64,000 bases of DNA from CAVRUD01 sp963849635 (GCA_963849635.1 CAWKIA010000019.1:248001-312000); one strand, 5' to 3'. Shown: positions 28,304 to 37,035, counted from the first letter of the stretch. Program-made: numbers and translations. The notes: generated by a model not told the origin, from the sequence alone.

Positions 28304-29128
28304 ATGCATCACCGGCGACTTTTGAACCATCATCACCGTGCGCGCGCGGTTGGGCTTATCCTGGCGGTTGTCCTATTGCTGCAGGGCATCCTCGCTCTCA
28401 GTTTGACGTCCGCCGCACCGCCGACATCCCAGGATGACGCTGATGCGCGTGCCATTCTGGATGGTGCGGCCGCGGCGATGGCGAACGTTCAGTCGTTCCA
28501 GTTCTCCCTGACGACCGAGCAGGGACGGACCATCATCATGGACACCCTGGAACTAAAGAATGTGACCGGTGCGGTGCAACGGCCGGACCGATTCCGGGCG
28601 ACAGTCTCCGCCTCGGTGGCGGTCCTTGAGGTCTCTGTCGATGTGGTCGGGATCGGCACGCAGGTCTGGGTGAAGAACCCGCTGGGCGGAACGGTCACTG
28701 GCCAGGAGTACATCGAAGTTGACCTGTCAAAGGTCGGCGCGGAGCAAGTCCTGGCCGAACTTGTCAACCCGGACCGTATCCTCCTGCAGGCGGTCGAATA
28801 TCTTGAAGACCCGATCGTGCGGGGCGAGGACGAGATCGACGGCGTGAAGACGACCGTGATCGAGGGCACGTTCGACCCACACCTAGCGTTCGAGCAGTTT
28901 TCGGGTACTCCGGAAGCTGGTGGGGCCGCAGTGGCGAATGTCGCGACAGAGTCCGGTTTGGACTTTGCCGGACCGGTGCCGACGTTGATCTGGATCGACG
29001 GCGATGGGCTTGTCCGGCGGATCCGGATGGAAGGGCCGATTATCGAGTCGGAGGCGGCGGACGTGGTCCGGCGGCTCGATATCTTTGCCTACAACGAGCC
29101 GGTGGAGATCGTGGCGCCGGAGCAGTAG
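28304..29128 (+). CDS. LppX/LprAFG-like exported protein
   Basis: A 274-residue exported protein with a long basic His-rich N-terminus and one hydrophobic segment (AVGLILAVVLLLQGILALSL). The body fits the LppX_LprAFG fold, a half-barrel with a lipid-binding cavity: AAAMANVQSFQFSLTTEQG, GTQVWVKNPLGG, VDGVKTTVIEGTFD-like DGVKTTVIEGTFDP, and WIDGDGLVRRIRMEG. No lipobox cysteine follows the hydrophobic segment, so it is either cleaved or anchored by it. The ATG at 28304 has AGGAG seven bases upstream and is preferred over the ATG at 28289. Known relatives carry lipids across the envelope. Confidence 0.8.
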   Translation: MHHRRLLNHHHRARAVGLILAVVLLLQGILALSLTSAAPPTSQDDADARAILDGAAAAMANVQSFQFSLTTEQGRTIIMDTLELKNVTGAVQRPDRFRATVSASVAVLEVSVDVVGIGTQVWVKNPLGGTVTGQEYIEVDLSKVGAEQVLAELVNPDRILLQAVEYLEDPIVRGEDEIDGVKTTVIEGTFDPHLAFEQFSGTPEAGGAAVANVATESGLDFAGPVPTLIWIDGDGLVRRIRMEGPIIESEAADVVRRLDIFAYNEPVEIVAPEQ

Positions 29129-29151
29129 CGCGGCTTTTCGTCATTTCGGTG

Positions 29152-29178
29152 CGGGGAGAGGGCGTTGCTCTCTCCCCG
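29152..29178 (+). terminator. hairpin terminator
   Basis: The nine-base stem CGGGGAGAG / CTCTCCCCG encloses a 9-base loop and is followed after GTGGCA by TTTT. It lies 24 bases after the LppX-like stop. Confidence 0.65.
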
Positions 29179-29352
29179 TGGCATTTTCGGGGATGTGATG
29201 CTGGTTGGTTGAGGATTGACGCGGTCCTGGTATCGCAGGATGCGTGTTGAGCGGTTCCGCACCATGGATGTCGGCGGTATGCTCCCCGGAGTGCCTGAGA
29301 TCGACCTGCATATGGGCAGTGTGCAGCGAGTGCGGACGTCAAGGAGACGGGT

Positions 29353-30591
29353 GTGGATCGGTTGCAGCGGTTTCGTGACGCGCGGTTCGGGATGTTCGTC
29401 CATTGGGGCAGCTATAGCGTCAGGGGGTTCGAGGCATCGTGGCCGTTGGTCTGGGGGGAAATCTCGGCCGAGGAGTACGCGGCGCTGGCGCGGGATTTCA
29501 ACCCGACCCGATACGATCCCGTTGACTGGGCCGCGCGGGCGAAGGCGGCGGGCATGCGCTACGTCGTCCTGACCACCAAGCACCATGACGGCTTTGCCCT
29601 GTTCGATACCGCATTGAGCGACTATTCCGCGCCAAAGTCGGCCGCCGGCCGTGATTTGATCCGGCCGTATGTAGAGGCGATTCGGGCAGCGGGCCTGATG
29701 GTCGGGTTCTACTTCTCCCTGTGTGACTGGTACCACCCGGATTACCCAGCATTGACCGACCGGCCACGAACTGACCGCCATCGCCGAGGGATTCCGGCGG
29801 GGGTGCCGGAGACGATCGCGGCCGATCCGGCCCGGTGGGAGCGCTACCTGGAGTTCATGCACGGCCAGGTCCGTGAGCTGCTGACCAACTACGGCCAGAT
29901 CGACTACGTCTGGTTCGATGGCCACTGGGAGCACTCGGCGGAGGATTGGCGGGCAGAGGCGTTGCTGACGATGATGCGGGAGTTGCAACCCAACATCGTC
30001 ATCAACGACCGGCTGAATGCCCCGGGGCGGCTGGGCGACATCGGCACACCGGAGCAGTACGTGCCGGTTGCGGGACTCGATCGCCCGTGGGAAACCTGCA
30101 TGACGATCAACGAGACCTGGGCCTTCAACCCGCGGGACCGTGCCTATAAGCCGGCCCGCGAGCTGGTGGCGACGCTGGCGGAGGTGACGGCCAAAGGCGG
30201 CAACTTCCTGCTCAACGTCGGTCCGGCCGCCGACGGCACGATTCCCAGCGAGTTCGCCTCGCGACTGAGCGTCATCGGCGAATGGATGGAGCGGAACGGT
30301 GAATCGATCTTTGCCCAGGGTGCGGGATTGCCCACCGGGGCGTTCTATGGACCGACGACGGGTGGGGACGACGACGTCTACCTGCATGTGCTTGGACGGC
30401 CGGGCGGAGACCAGGTGATCGTCCGCGGGCTCACTCGGCGCGTTGGCCGGGTGACGTTGCTGGGGAACGGCAGGTCGCTCGAATTCGACCAGCATCGGGG
30501 GCATCTCGAGGGCGGCGCCCTCAGGGTGACACTGCCGGATGCATTCCTCGATCCGCTCGACACCGTGATCAAACTCGAGTACGGCGACTGA
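29353..30591 (+). CDS. alpha-L-fucosidase, GH29
   Basis: A 412-residue glycoside hydrolase of family 29. The N-terminal FRDARFGMFVHWGSYS and TTKHHDGFALF (74-84) are diagnostic, and the nucleophile aspartate is D189 in YVWFDGHWEH. The C-terminal beta domain ends at TVIKLEYGD. There is no signal peptide, so it acts on imported fucosylated oligosaccharides or glycosides. The GTG start has AAGGAG upstream. It is 13 bases from the following solute-binding-protein gene and probably co-transcribed with it. GH29 acts with retention of configuration; linkage preference cannot be read here. Confidence 0.93.
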   Translation: MDRLQRFRDARFGMFVHWGSYSVRGFEASWPLVWGEISAEEYAALARDFNPTRYDPVDWAARAKAAGMRYVVLTTKHHDGFALFDTALSDYSAPKSAAGRDLIRPYVEAIRAAGLMVGFYFSLCDWYHPDYPALTDRPRTDRHRRGIPAGVPETIAADPARWERYLEFMHGQVRELLTNYGQIDYVWFDGHWEHSAEDWRAEALLTMMRELQPNIVINDRLNAPGRLGDIGTPEQYVPVAGLDRPWETCMTINETWAFNPRDRAYKPARELVATLAEVTAKGGNFLLNVGPAADGTIPSEFASRLSVIGEWMERNGESIFAQGAGLPTGAFYGPTTGGDDDVYLHVLGRPGGDQVIVRGLTRRVGRVTLLGNGRSLEFDQHRGHLEGGALRVTLPDAFLDPLDTVIKLEYGD

Positions 30592-30604
30592 TCGTGCGAT
30601 TGGG

Positions 30605-31843
30605 ATGGGATCGATGACGGAGACGCGCCTCAAGATCGCGGTTGTGGGCGGGCCGATGTATGACCGGCTCTACCATGAGCGGCTGCCGGCGTTCACGGCC
30701 GAGACCGGGATCGAGGTCGACATCGGCGCCAAGCTGATCCATCCGGAACTCAACGACCATCTGGCAGCCGCCTACGGCGCCGGAACGGGCGACTACGATC
30801 TGATCACCACCCACGGCAAGTACGCGCCGGCGCAGGCGGCGTGGCTGCGGCCGCTCGACGACCTATTGCCGCCGGGAGCGCTGGACGACTTTTCCGCCGT
30901 GACAGTGGAGATGGCCAGGGTGGATGGAGCGCTGCTCGGTGTGCCGCGCAACGTCGATACACGCCTGCTCTTCTACCGGTCGGACCTGTTCGGCGACAAG
31001 GCCGAGCAAGCAGTCTTTGCGGAGCGGTTCGGATACCCGTTGCGTCCACCACGAACTTGGGACGAACTGGCGGACGTTGCGCGGCATTTCACGCGGCCTC
31101 CAGACTTGTTTGGATTTGCCTTCCCCGGCCAGGAGTCGGGGCTCTGGGGGCAGTTCTACGAGCTGGTCGAATCGGCCGGGGGGAGGTTTTTTGGGGCGGA
31201 CCTGCGGGCGGCGTTCGACTCGGCAGAGGGTGCCTGGGCACTCGACCTTCTACGCCGGCTCTATGGCGAATGGGCGGTGGTGCCGCCGGAAACGCCGGAC
31301 TGGCAGTTCGACGCGGTCTCGGCGGCGTTCGACGCCGGGCGGGTGGCGATGATCGGCGACTGGCCGGCGGCATACGGTGCCCACGCCTCATCGGCGGTGG
31401 GCGACATGTTCGATCTGGCGCTGTACCCGGCCGGGACCCACCGGCGGGCGGTCTATTCGGGCGGCTTCACCTGGGCAATCCCGCGGAGCAGCCATCACCC
31501 GGATGCGGCGATCCGGCTTGCTCTCTATCTGAGCGATGAGCGATCGCAGTTGGTGGAGGCGCGGCAGGGGACGCTGGTCCCGCGGCGGTCGGTGCAGGCG
31601 GCGGTGCGGGCGGAGGCAGCCGCGGGTTCACGGGACGAGCGTCGATTGGCGTTGTTGGAGGAGACGGTCGCGACGAGCATGCTGGTCCCGCCCAGGTTTG
31701 CCGCCTATCCGGCCGTGGAACGGGCCGTCTGGCCGGTCTTGCAGGCGGGGTTCACCGGGACGGTACCGGTCGACGTTGCGCTACGGGCGGCGGCGGAGGC
31801 GATGAACGCGGAGGTAGGGGGAGGGGGAGGGGGACACGGCTGA
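30605..31843 (+). CDS. family 1 solute-binding-like protein lacking a signal peptide
   Basis: A 412-residue protein with the family 1 solute-binding fold (ITTHGKYAPAQAAWLRPLDD, GVPRNVDTRLLFYRSDLF, GGFTWAIPRSSHHPDAAIRL). The N-terminus (MGSMTETRLKIAVVGGPMYD) goes straight into the first strand with no hydrophobic or twin-arginine signal, and no in-frame upstream start restores one. No permease gene is adjacent. It would therefore be cytoplasmic: perhaps a sensor, a chaperone or a pseudo-binding protein working with the GH29 enzyme just upstream. The C-terminal Gly6-His-Gly tail and the stop codon come from the repeat array that begins here. Confidence 0.82.
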   Translation: MGSMTETRLKIAVVGGPMYDRLYHERLPAFTAETGIEVDIGAKLIHPELNDHLAAAYGAGTGDYDLITTHGKYAPAQAAWLRPLDDLLPPGALDDFSAVTVEMARVDGALLGVPRNVDTRLLFYRSDLFGDKAEQAVFAERFGYPLRPPRTWDELADVARHFTRPPDLFGFAFPGQESGLWGQFYELVESAGGRFFGADLRAAFDSAEGAWALDLLRRLYGEWAVVPPETPDWQFDAVSAAFDAGRVAMIGDWPAAYGAHASSAVGDMFDLALYPAGTHRRAVYSGGFTWAIPRSSHHPDAAIRLALYLSDERSQLVEARQGTLVPRRSVQAAVRAEAAAGSRDERRLALLEETVATSMLVPPRFAAYPAVERAVWPVLQAGFTGTVPVDVALRAAAEAMNAEVGGGGGGHG

Positions 31844-31998
31844 CGCCGTGAGGGGGACACGGCTATCGCCGTGAGGGGGAGAGGGGAGAGGATTCTGTCG
31901 CTGTCTCCGTCCGTCTCCCCCTCTCCCCCTCAGCCCGCAGGGCTGTCCCCCTCAAGCCTTCAGGCTTGTACCCCCCGGGGCGCTAGCCCTGTCCCCCC
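31832..31998. repeat. hairpin chain with fixed linker, family C (two oriented blocks)
   Basis: Short perfect stems with different sequences (CGGCTGACGCCG, CGGCTATCGCCG; then GCCCGCAGGGC, AGCCTTCAGGCT, GGGCGCTAGCCC) are separated by one linker, TGAGGGGGACA in the left block and its reverse complement TGTCCCCCTCA in the right block. The two blocks face each other across about 40 bases, so the region is also one large inverted repeat. It separates the solute-binding-like gene from csoR, and its left end is translated. A third block is at 51219. Confidence 0.8.
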
Positions 31999-32003
31999 TG
32001 GAG

Positions 32004-32360
32004 TTAGCCGACGCTGCGGGTGAACCGCTCGATCGCGCTCGTGAGTTCGTCGAGGACGGCCTCGCGATCTTCGGGACCTGCCCCCATGACGCAGCCGCGG
32101 ACGTGGTCCTCGAGGACGAGAAGGCCGGTGGTGCGCAGGGCGGCGATGATCGCCGAGATCTGGGTGAGGACATCGACGCAATACTGGTCGTTCTCGACCA
32201 TGCGGCCGACGCCGCGGACCTGGCCTTCGATCCGGCGCAGGCGGGCGAGAATTTTGGCCTTGTCATGGGCGTAGGAGGCGTGTGAGGTCGCGGAGTGGTC
32301 CGGCGCGTCCTCTGGTGCCGATGTATCGATGATGTCGGATGTGGTCAGTGTGGTAGCCAT
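32004..32360 (-). CDS. csoR: copper-sensing repressor CsoR
   Basis: A 118-residue all-helical metal sensor. The Cu(I) ligands fit the CsoR pattern exactly: C61, H86 and C90, with the same spacing (25 and 4) as in characterised CsoR. The family helix RLRRIEGQVRGVGRMVEND is present. Apo-CsoR binds operators and releases them on copper binding. The ATG at 32360 is preferred; the longer frame to 32396 runs through an operator-like palindrome. It is divergent from copA, with CsoR-type operators in front of both genes, so it probably represses both. The N-terminal 30 residues are variable and acidic/His-containing. Confidence 0.93.
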   Translation of the reverse strand: MATTLTTSDIIDTSAPEDAPDHSATSHASYAHDKAKILARLRRIEGQVRGVGRMVENDQYCVDVLTQISAIIAALRTTGLLVLEDHVRGCVMGAGPEDREAVLDELTSAIERFTRSVG

Positions 32361-32370
32361 GGTTTGATGA

Positions 32371-32386
32371 TACCCCCATACCGTAC
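32371..32386. promoter_or_regulatory. CsoR-type operator before csoR
   Basis: TACCCCCATACCGTAC (GTACGGTATGGGGGTA on the coding strand of csoR) matches the known CsoR operator style of a GTA...GGGGGTA pseudo-palindrome. It lies about ten bases upstream of the csoR start codon, consistent with autoregulation. Confidence 0.62.
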
Positions 32387-32415
32387 TTCTGAACAATCAG
32401 AGCCACGGCGAATAT

Positions 32416-32444
32416 TTGACAAATATACCTCCCGGGGGTATATT
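32416..32444 (+). promoter_or_regulatory. copA promoter with embedded CsoR operator
   Basis: TTGACA (32416-32421), a 17-base spacer and TATATT (32439-32444) form a near-consensus sigma-70-type promoter. The palindrome TATACCTCCCGGGGGTATA (32424-32442) occupies the spacer and overlaps the -10, so bound CsoR would block RNA polymerase. This is the strongest promoter I can see in the window. Confidence 0.87.
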
Positions 32445-32479
32445 TAGTCCAGTAGCAGCCCAGTGATTCGAGTGCCGAG

Positions 32480-35400
32480 GTGGCTGACGACGTAGCTCTT
32501 GTACACAAAGCGCAGGCGGGATCAATGGCGACGACGCTCGATCGAACGAACACAGTCGACAATGAGATAGAGGGAGAGTCCACAGCCCTGACCGAGATGA
32601 TCGTGCCGGTCTCCAGGATGACCTGTGCGTCGTGCGTGCGCCGGGTCGAGCGAGCGCTGGGCAAGGTCGCCGGTGTCGAGCGAGCAGGTGTCAACCTCGC
32701 CACCGAGCGGGCTACCATCGCGTTCGATCCGGCGGTGGCTTCGCCCGATGTCCTCACCGCCGCGATCGAGCGGGCCGGATATGGGGCGGGCGAGCCAATC
32801 GTCAGCCAGCCGGCGGTTGCCCCGGCGCCAGCGCCAGTCACTTCAACCCAGAATGGAGTCCAGCTCGCGGAGCGTGTTGCCACAGTTGGAGGTGGACCCG
32901 CCGAGGCTGATTTCGCGATCGGGGGGATGACCTGCGCCTCCTGCGTGCGCCGAGTGGAGCGGACGCTGGCCAAGGTGCCGGGGGTCGAGTCTGCCGCGGT
33001 CAACCTTGCGACTGAGCGTGCCCACGTTGCGTTCGACCCGGAGGTGGTCGATCTGGTGACCCTCCAGGGGGCGGTCGCCAGGTCCGGATACACGGCTGAA
33101 GTGATTGAGGCGCCGGCGGCTGCCCCGACGGTCGTCGACCGTGCACCGGCGACCGTTGGCGTCGCGCCGTCGCAGTCCGCCACCGAAGCGGCGGAGGCCC
33201 GGCGGGAGCGCGAGCGAATCCGAGAGATCGATGGGCTGCGCAATAAGGCGCTGGTGAGCCTGGCGGTTGGTCTCGTCATGATGGGGCTGATGTACCTGCC
33301 GCTCCCGTTCGGGATCGAGATGATGGATCTGGCCCCCTTCCTGCTCATCGCCGCGACGGTGATCCAGGTCTGGGCGGGCGGGATCTTCCTCAAGCTGGCG
33401 TGGGCGGCGGCCCGCCACGGCGCCACCAACATGAACACGCTTGTAGCGGTGGGGACGACCGCTGCCTACGGCTACAGCGCCTTCGTCGTGCTGTGGCCGG
33501 AGAAAGTGAGCGACTGGGGCTTTGCCGGTCACCTCTACTTCGAGTCGGCGGTGATCGTGATCGCCCTGGTCCTGATGGGGCGCTGGCTCGAGGCGAAGGC
33601 GCGGCGGCAGACGGGCGCGGCGATCAAGGCGCTGATGGGGCTTCAGGCGCGCACGGCCCGGGTCATCCGCAACGGCCTCGAGATTGATGTGCCGGTCGAG
33701 ACGGTCGTCGTCGGTGATTTGGTCCGGGTACGGCCGGGTGAGAAGGTGCCGGTCGATGGGGTGATCTCCGAGGGCAACTCGGCCCTGGACGAGAGCATGC
33801 TGACCGGCGAGAGCCTGCCGGCCGATAAGGGTCCCGGCGACACGGTCATCGGGGCGACACTCAACCGTACCGGCGGGTTCGTCTTCCGGGCGACCAAGGT
33901 CGGTAAGGACACAACGCTGGCCCAGATCGTCCGGTTGGTGGAGGAGGCGCAGGGATCGAAGGCGCCGCTACAGCGGCTGGCGGACACGATCTCCGGGTAT
34001 TTCGTGCCGGCTGTGCTGGGGCTGGCGATCCTGACGTTCCTGGGGTGGCTGGTTTTCGGACCGGATGGCGCGGATAGCCCGAAGGTGACATTGGCGTTGG
34101 AGGCCGCGATTGCCGTGCTGGTGATTGCCTGCCCATGTGCGCTTGGGTTGGCGGCGCCGACCGCGATCATGGTTGGCACGGGTAAGGCGGCCGAGAACGG
34201 CATCCTGATCCGCGGCGGAGAGGCTCTGGAGCAGGCCCGCGCGATCGACACGGTCGTGCTCGACAAGACCGGCACGCTGACGCGGGGCGCGCCGAGTGTC
34301 GTCCAGGTCGTCGCGGTAACCGGTCGCACCGAGGACGATATTCTCAGGTTGGCCGCGGCCGTGGAGATCGGTTCGGAGCACCCGCTGGGCGAGGCGATCG
34401 TCGCGGCGGCGCGGGCGAAGAGCATCAGCGTGCCGGCGGGCGAGTCGTTCCGGTCGGTGACGGGTCGCGGTGTGGAGGCTGTAGTCGAGGGCCACAGTGT
34501 TGCGGTTGGTAATCTGGCATTCATGGCGGACAGTGCCGTGACCGGCGGGGACAACCCGGCCGTTGAGTTGACGCACTGCGGCCGCGGATCTGGCGGCGGC
34601 GGGCGCGACGCCGATGTACGTGGCGGTCGACGGGGCGGTCGCGGGGTTGATCGGGGTGGCGGATACGGTCAAGCCGGAGGCGCGCGAGAGCGTGGCTCAA
34701 TTGCAGGCGCTTGGCCTGGATGTCTGGATGCTGACGGGAGACAACCGGGTGACGGCCGAGGCCATCGCCGCCCAGGTCGGGATCACGAACGTGCTGGCCG
34801 ACGTGCTGCCGGGCGAGAAGGCCGATCAGGTGCGGGCACTGCAAGCCGATGGCCGGATCGTGGCGATGGTCGGCGATGGCATCAACGATGCCCCGGCCCT
34901 GGCCCAGGCTGAGCTTGGGATCGCGATCGGCACGGGAACGGACGTGGCGATGGCCGCCTCGGACATCACCCTGATCGGCGGCGATCTGCGCGCCATCGTG
35001 ACCGCAATTGCGCTGTCGCGGCGGACCGTGACGACGATCAAGCAGGGGCTCGTCTGGGCCTTCGGCTACAACATCGTCCTGATTCCGGTGGCGATGGGGG
35101 CGCTCTATGCGTTCACCGGAACGCTGCTGAGCCCGGTACTGGCGGCGGCGGCGATGGCGATGAGCAGCGTCAGTGTCGTGACGAACGCCCTGCGGCTGCG
35201 CGGCTTCAAGCGGCCGGAGAGCGCGGCGGAGATATTGCATCCGCCGGTGCGGGCGCGGATCAAGGAGGTTGCCTATCTCGGCGGCGTCGCGGTGATCGCG
35301 CTGGCGATCGGCATGCTGGCCTATATCTACGGTCCAGACCCGGCCGAAGCCGAGATGGGGATGGACGAGGACGCGGCGATGATGGCGGACGTACCGGTTG

Positions 35401-35768
35401 CTGTCGTCCCGGACCGATCGATCGCGGTGGACGCGAGCGACACGATGCGGTTCGGCCCGAGCACGATCTCGGTGACGGCCGGGGAGACGATCGCCTTTGT
35501 GGTGACCAACACCGGTGAGGCCGAGCATGAGTTCGTGCTGGGCAACGCCTCCGCACAGGCTGAGCACGCCGAAGAAGCCGATGACGATGATGCGGCCGCC
35601 ATGGGCGATGAGGCCCATGCCGACGAGGCCGCAATCACCCTGGCGCCGGGAGAGACACGAACGCTTGTGTACACCTTCGAGGAGCCGGGGACACTCTTTT
35701 ACGCCTGCCATCTTCCCGGGCACTACGAGGCCGGGATGTGGGGGACAATCGTTGTGACGGAGGCGTGA
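32480..35768 (+). pseudogene. copA: copper-exporting P1B-type ATPase fused to a C-terminal cupredoxin (one frameshift)
   Basis: Cu(I) export ATPase. Two N-terminal HMA domains carry MTCASC at residues 47-52 and 150-155; helices follow from about 255. The actuator TGES is at 442-445, the transmembrane CPC at 551-553 and the phosphorylation motif DKTGT at 595-599; MLTGDNRVTAEAI and MVGDGINDAPAL follow, and the last pair of helices ends at VTNALRLRGFKRPE. The frame changes near 34565-34580, just before AADLAAAGATPMYV; one small indel restores it. After the normal CopA end comes an extra helix (VAYLGGVAVIALAIGMLAYI) and a cupredoxin domain with type-1-like ligands (EHEF; YACHLPGHYEAGM). The extra helix would place that domain outside the cell. 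Starts: GTG 32480 or ATG 32525. Confidence 0.88.
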
Positions 35769-35781
35769 GATGAGAATCAAG

Positions 35782-35883
35782 CTCCAAGATTCAAGTTCCA
35801 AGTTCCAAGACGAAGAACGATTCTCGTCTCGCTACTCACGCCTTACGTCTCTTGGAACTTGCAACTTGGAACTTGAACTTGGA
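35782..35883. repeat. inverted repeat between copA and copZ
   Basis: AAGTTCCAAGTTCCAAGA-type sequence on the left pairs with TCTTGGAACTTGCAACTTGG and GAACTTGAACTTGGA on the right, giving a long imperfect hairpin. GAGACG-type sequence on each side (TCTCGTCTCGCTACTCACG; TCTCGTCTCACGTCTCG) resembles the direct repeats at 45775 and 62822. It is unusually AT-rich for the region and may act on the copA-copZ mRNA. Confidence 0.6.
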
Positions 35884-35922
35884 TCTAGAATCTCGTCTCA
35901 CGTCTCGTTCTTGGAGGTAGGG

Positions 35923-36132
35923 ATGGAAAAGGTGACGTTGGTGGCGCCCGACATTTCGTGCGGGCATTGCGTGGCGACGGTCCAGAGTGCGGTCGGTGGG
36001 ATCGAGGGAGTCGAGTCGGTCCAGGCTGACGAGGCGACCAAGTATGTCACCGTGGTCTACGATCCTAATCTGGTTCAGTTGAGCCAGATCACGGAGGTTA
36101 TGGCAGAGGAGGGCTACCCGGTCGCCGGGTAG
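35923..36132 (+). CDS. copZ: HMA-domain copper chaperone CopZ
   Basis: A 69-residue ferredoxin-like metallochaperone. The Cu(I) site is the CxxC of DISCGHCV (C13, C16), though Asp-Ile-Ser replaces the usual Gly-Met-Thr before it. CopZ proteins deliver Cu(I) to the HMA domains or membrane site of CopA. The ATG at 35923 has GGAGGT six bases upstream; the upstream open frame runs through the inverted repeat and is not coding. A strong terminator follows within 20 bases, so csoR-regulated transcription of copA-copZ probably ends there. Confidence 0.9.
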   Translation: MEKVTLVAPDISCGHCVATVQSAVGGIEGVESVQADEATKYVTVVYDPNLVQLSQITEVMAEEGYPVAG

Positions 36133-36148
36133 ACTCCAAGGTACATCG

Positions 36149-36185
36149 TCCGGGGTCGCCAATTGGCGACCCCGGAGACGTTTTT
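36149..36185 (+). terminator. rho-independent terminator after copZ
   Basis: The perfect 12-bp stem TCCGGGGTCGCC / GGCGACCCCGGA has an AATT loop and is followed by GACG and T5. It is a textbook intrinsic terminator and separates copA-copZ from the DUF4396-oxidase pair. Confidence 0.88.
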
Positions 36186-36192
36186 CTTCCCT

Positions 36193-36300
36193 GTGAGCAA
36201 AGCCATCACCGATCACCCGGTTGCGACGTACCCGCCTGTGGTCCTCGTGCTTGGCGTTTCCGCGTTCGTCGTCGTGGATTCGGGAAAGGAAGGGACCTGA
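36193..36300 (+). CDS. possible 35-residue membrane peptide upstream of DUF4396
   Basis: A GTG-initiated ORF that ends in TGA three bases before the DUF4396 start. The product has one hydrophobic segment (YPPVVLVLGVSAFVVVD). The ribosome site for DUF4396 (AAAGGAAGGG) lies inside its last codons, which would suit translational coupling. No good ribosome site precedes this ORF itself, so it may be a chance frame. Confidence 0.3.
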   Translation: MSKAITDHPVATYPPVVLVLGVSAFVVVDSGKEGT

Positions 36301-36303
36301 CGA

Positions 36304-37035
36304 ATGTCTCCGTATTCCGCCCCGATCTTCGGACCGCTCGCGTGGATCGACGTGGTGTTGCTCGGCTGGTTCGCGCTCACCGCGGCGTCGGTCGCCTACA
36401 TCGCCTGGGACGTCTTCCGCCATACGCCGGAGAACACGGTCATCAAGTGGGCCTGGGTGCTGACGAGCCTCTACATGGGTCCTGTCGCCCTCACCCTCTA
36501 CGTCCTGGCGGATAAGGAGCCGCGCCCCGGCGAGCACGAGGCGTTCATCCGCCCGATGTGGAAGCAGGCGCTGGGCTCGACGCTCCATTGCGTGGCCGGC
36601 GACGCCACCGGCGTGATCATCGCCGCGACGATCACGGGGCTGTTGGGTTTGCCGATGTGGTTCGACATGACGGCGGAGTATCTGCTTGGTTTCGGCTTCG
36701 GCTTCTTCATCTTCCAAGCGCTCTTCATGCGCGACATGTTCGGCGGATCGTACGGCACCGCCCTAAAGCGCTCGTTCATGCCCGAGTGGCTGTCGATGAA
36801 CACGATGATGGCGGGGATGTTCCCGACGATGGTCTTTTTCATGATGGGCCGTGACATGCGGGCGATGGACCCGCGCGAGCTTCTCTACTGGGGAGTGATG
36901 TCGCTGGCGATCTCCGTCGGCTTCTTCACCGCCTACCCGATGAACTGGTGGCTCGTCTCCAAAAACCTGAAGCACGGGCTCATGACGGTTCGCGACGGAG
37001 AGATGCGGCATGCACCAGCACCAGCATCAGCCTGA
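36304..37035 (+). CDS. DUF4396 integral membrane protein
   Basis: A 243-residue polytopic membrane protein with about six helices (WIDVVLLGWFALTAASVAYI first). It fits DUF4396, a family usually found beside copper-handling genes. Conserved-looking features are a His-Cys pair (STLHCVAGDATGV) and Met-rich helices (MNTMMAGMFPTMVFFMMGRD), both plausible Cu(I) ligands. The gene overlaps the multicopper oxidase gene by 26 bases, so the two are translated together. Function is unproven; a copper transport or assembly role is inferred. Confidence 0.86.
   Translation: MSPYSAPIFGPLAWIDVVLLGWFALTAASVAYIAWDVFRHTPENTVIKWAWVLTSLYMGPVALTLYVLADKEPRPGEHEAFIRPMWKQALGSTLHCVAGDATGVIIAATITGLLGLPMWFDMTAEYLLGFGFGFFIFQALFMRDMFGGSYGTALKRSFMPEWLSMNTMMAGMFPTMVFFMMGRDMRAMDPRELLYWGVMSLAISVGFFTAYPMNWWLVSKNLKHGLMTVRDGEMRHAPAPASA

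Noticed and set aside
31832..31998. CRISPR-like array
   Set aside because: The repeated unit is only 11 bases, the intervening units are palindromes of about 12 bases, and no cas genes are present.
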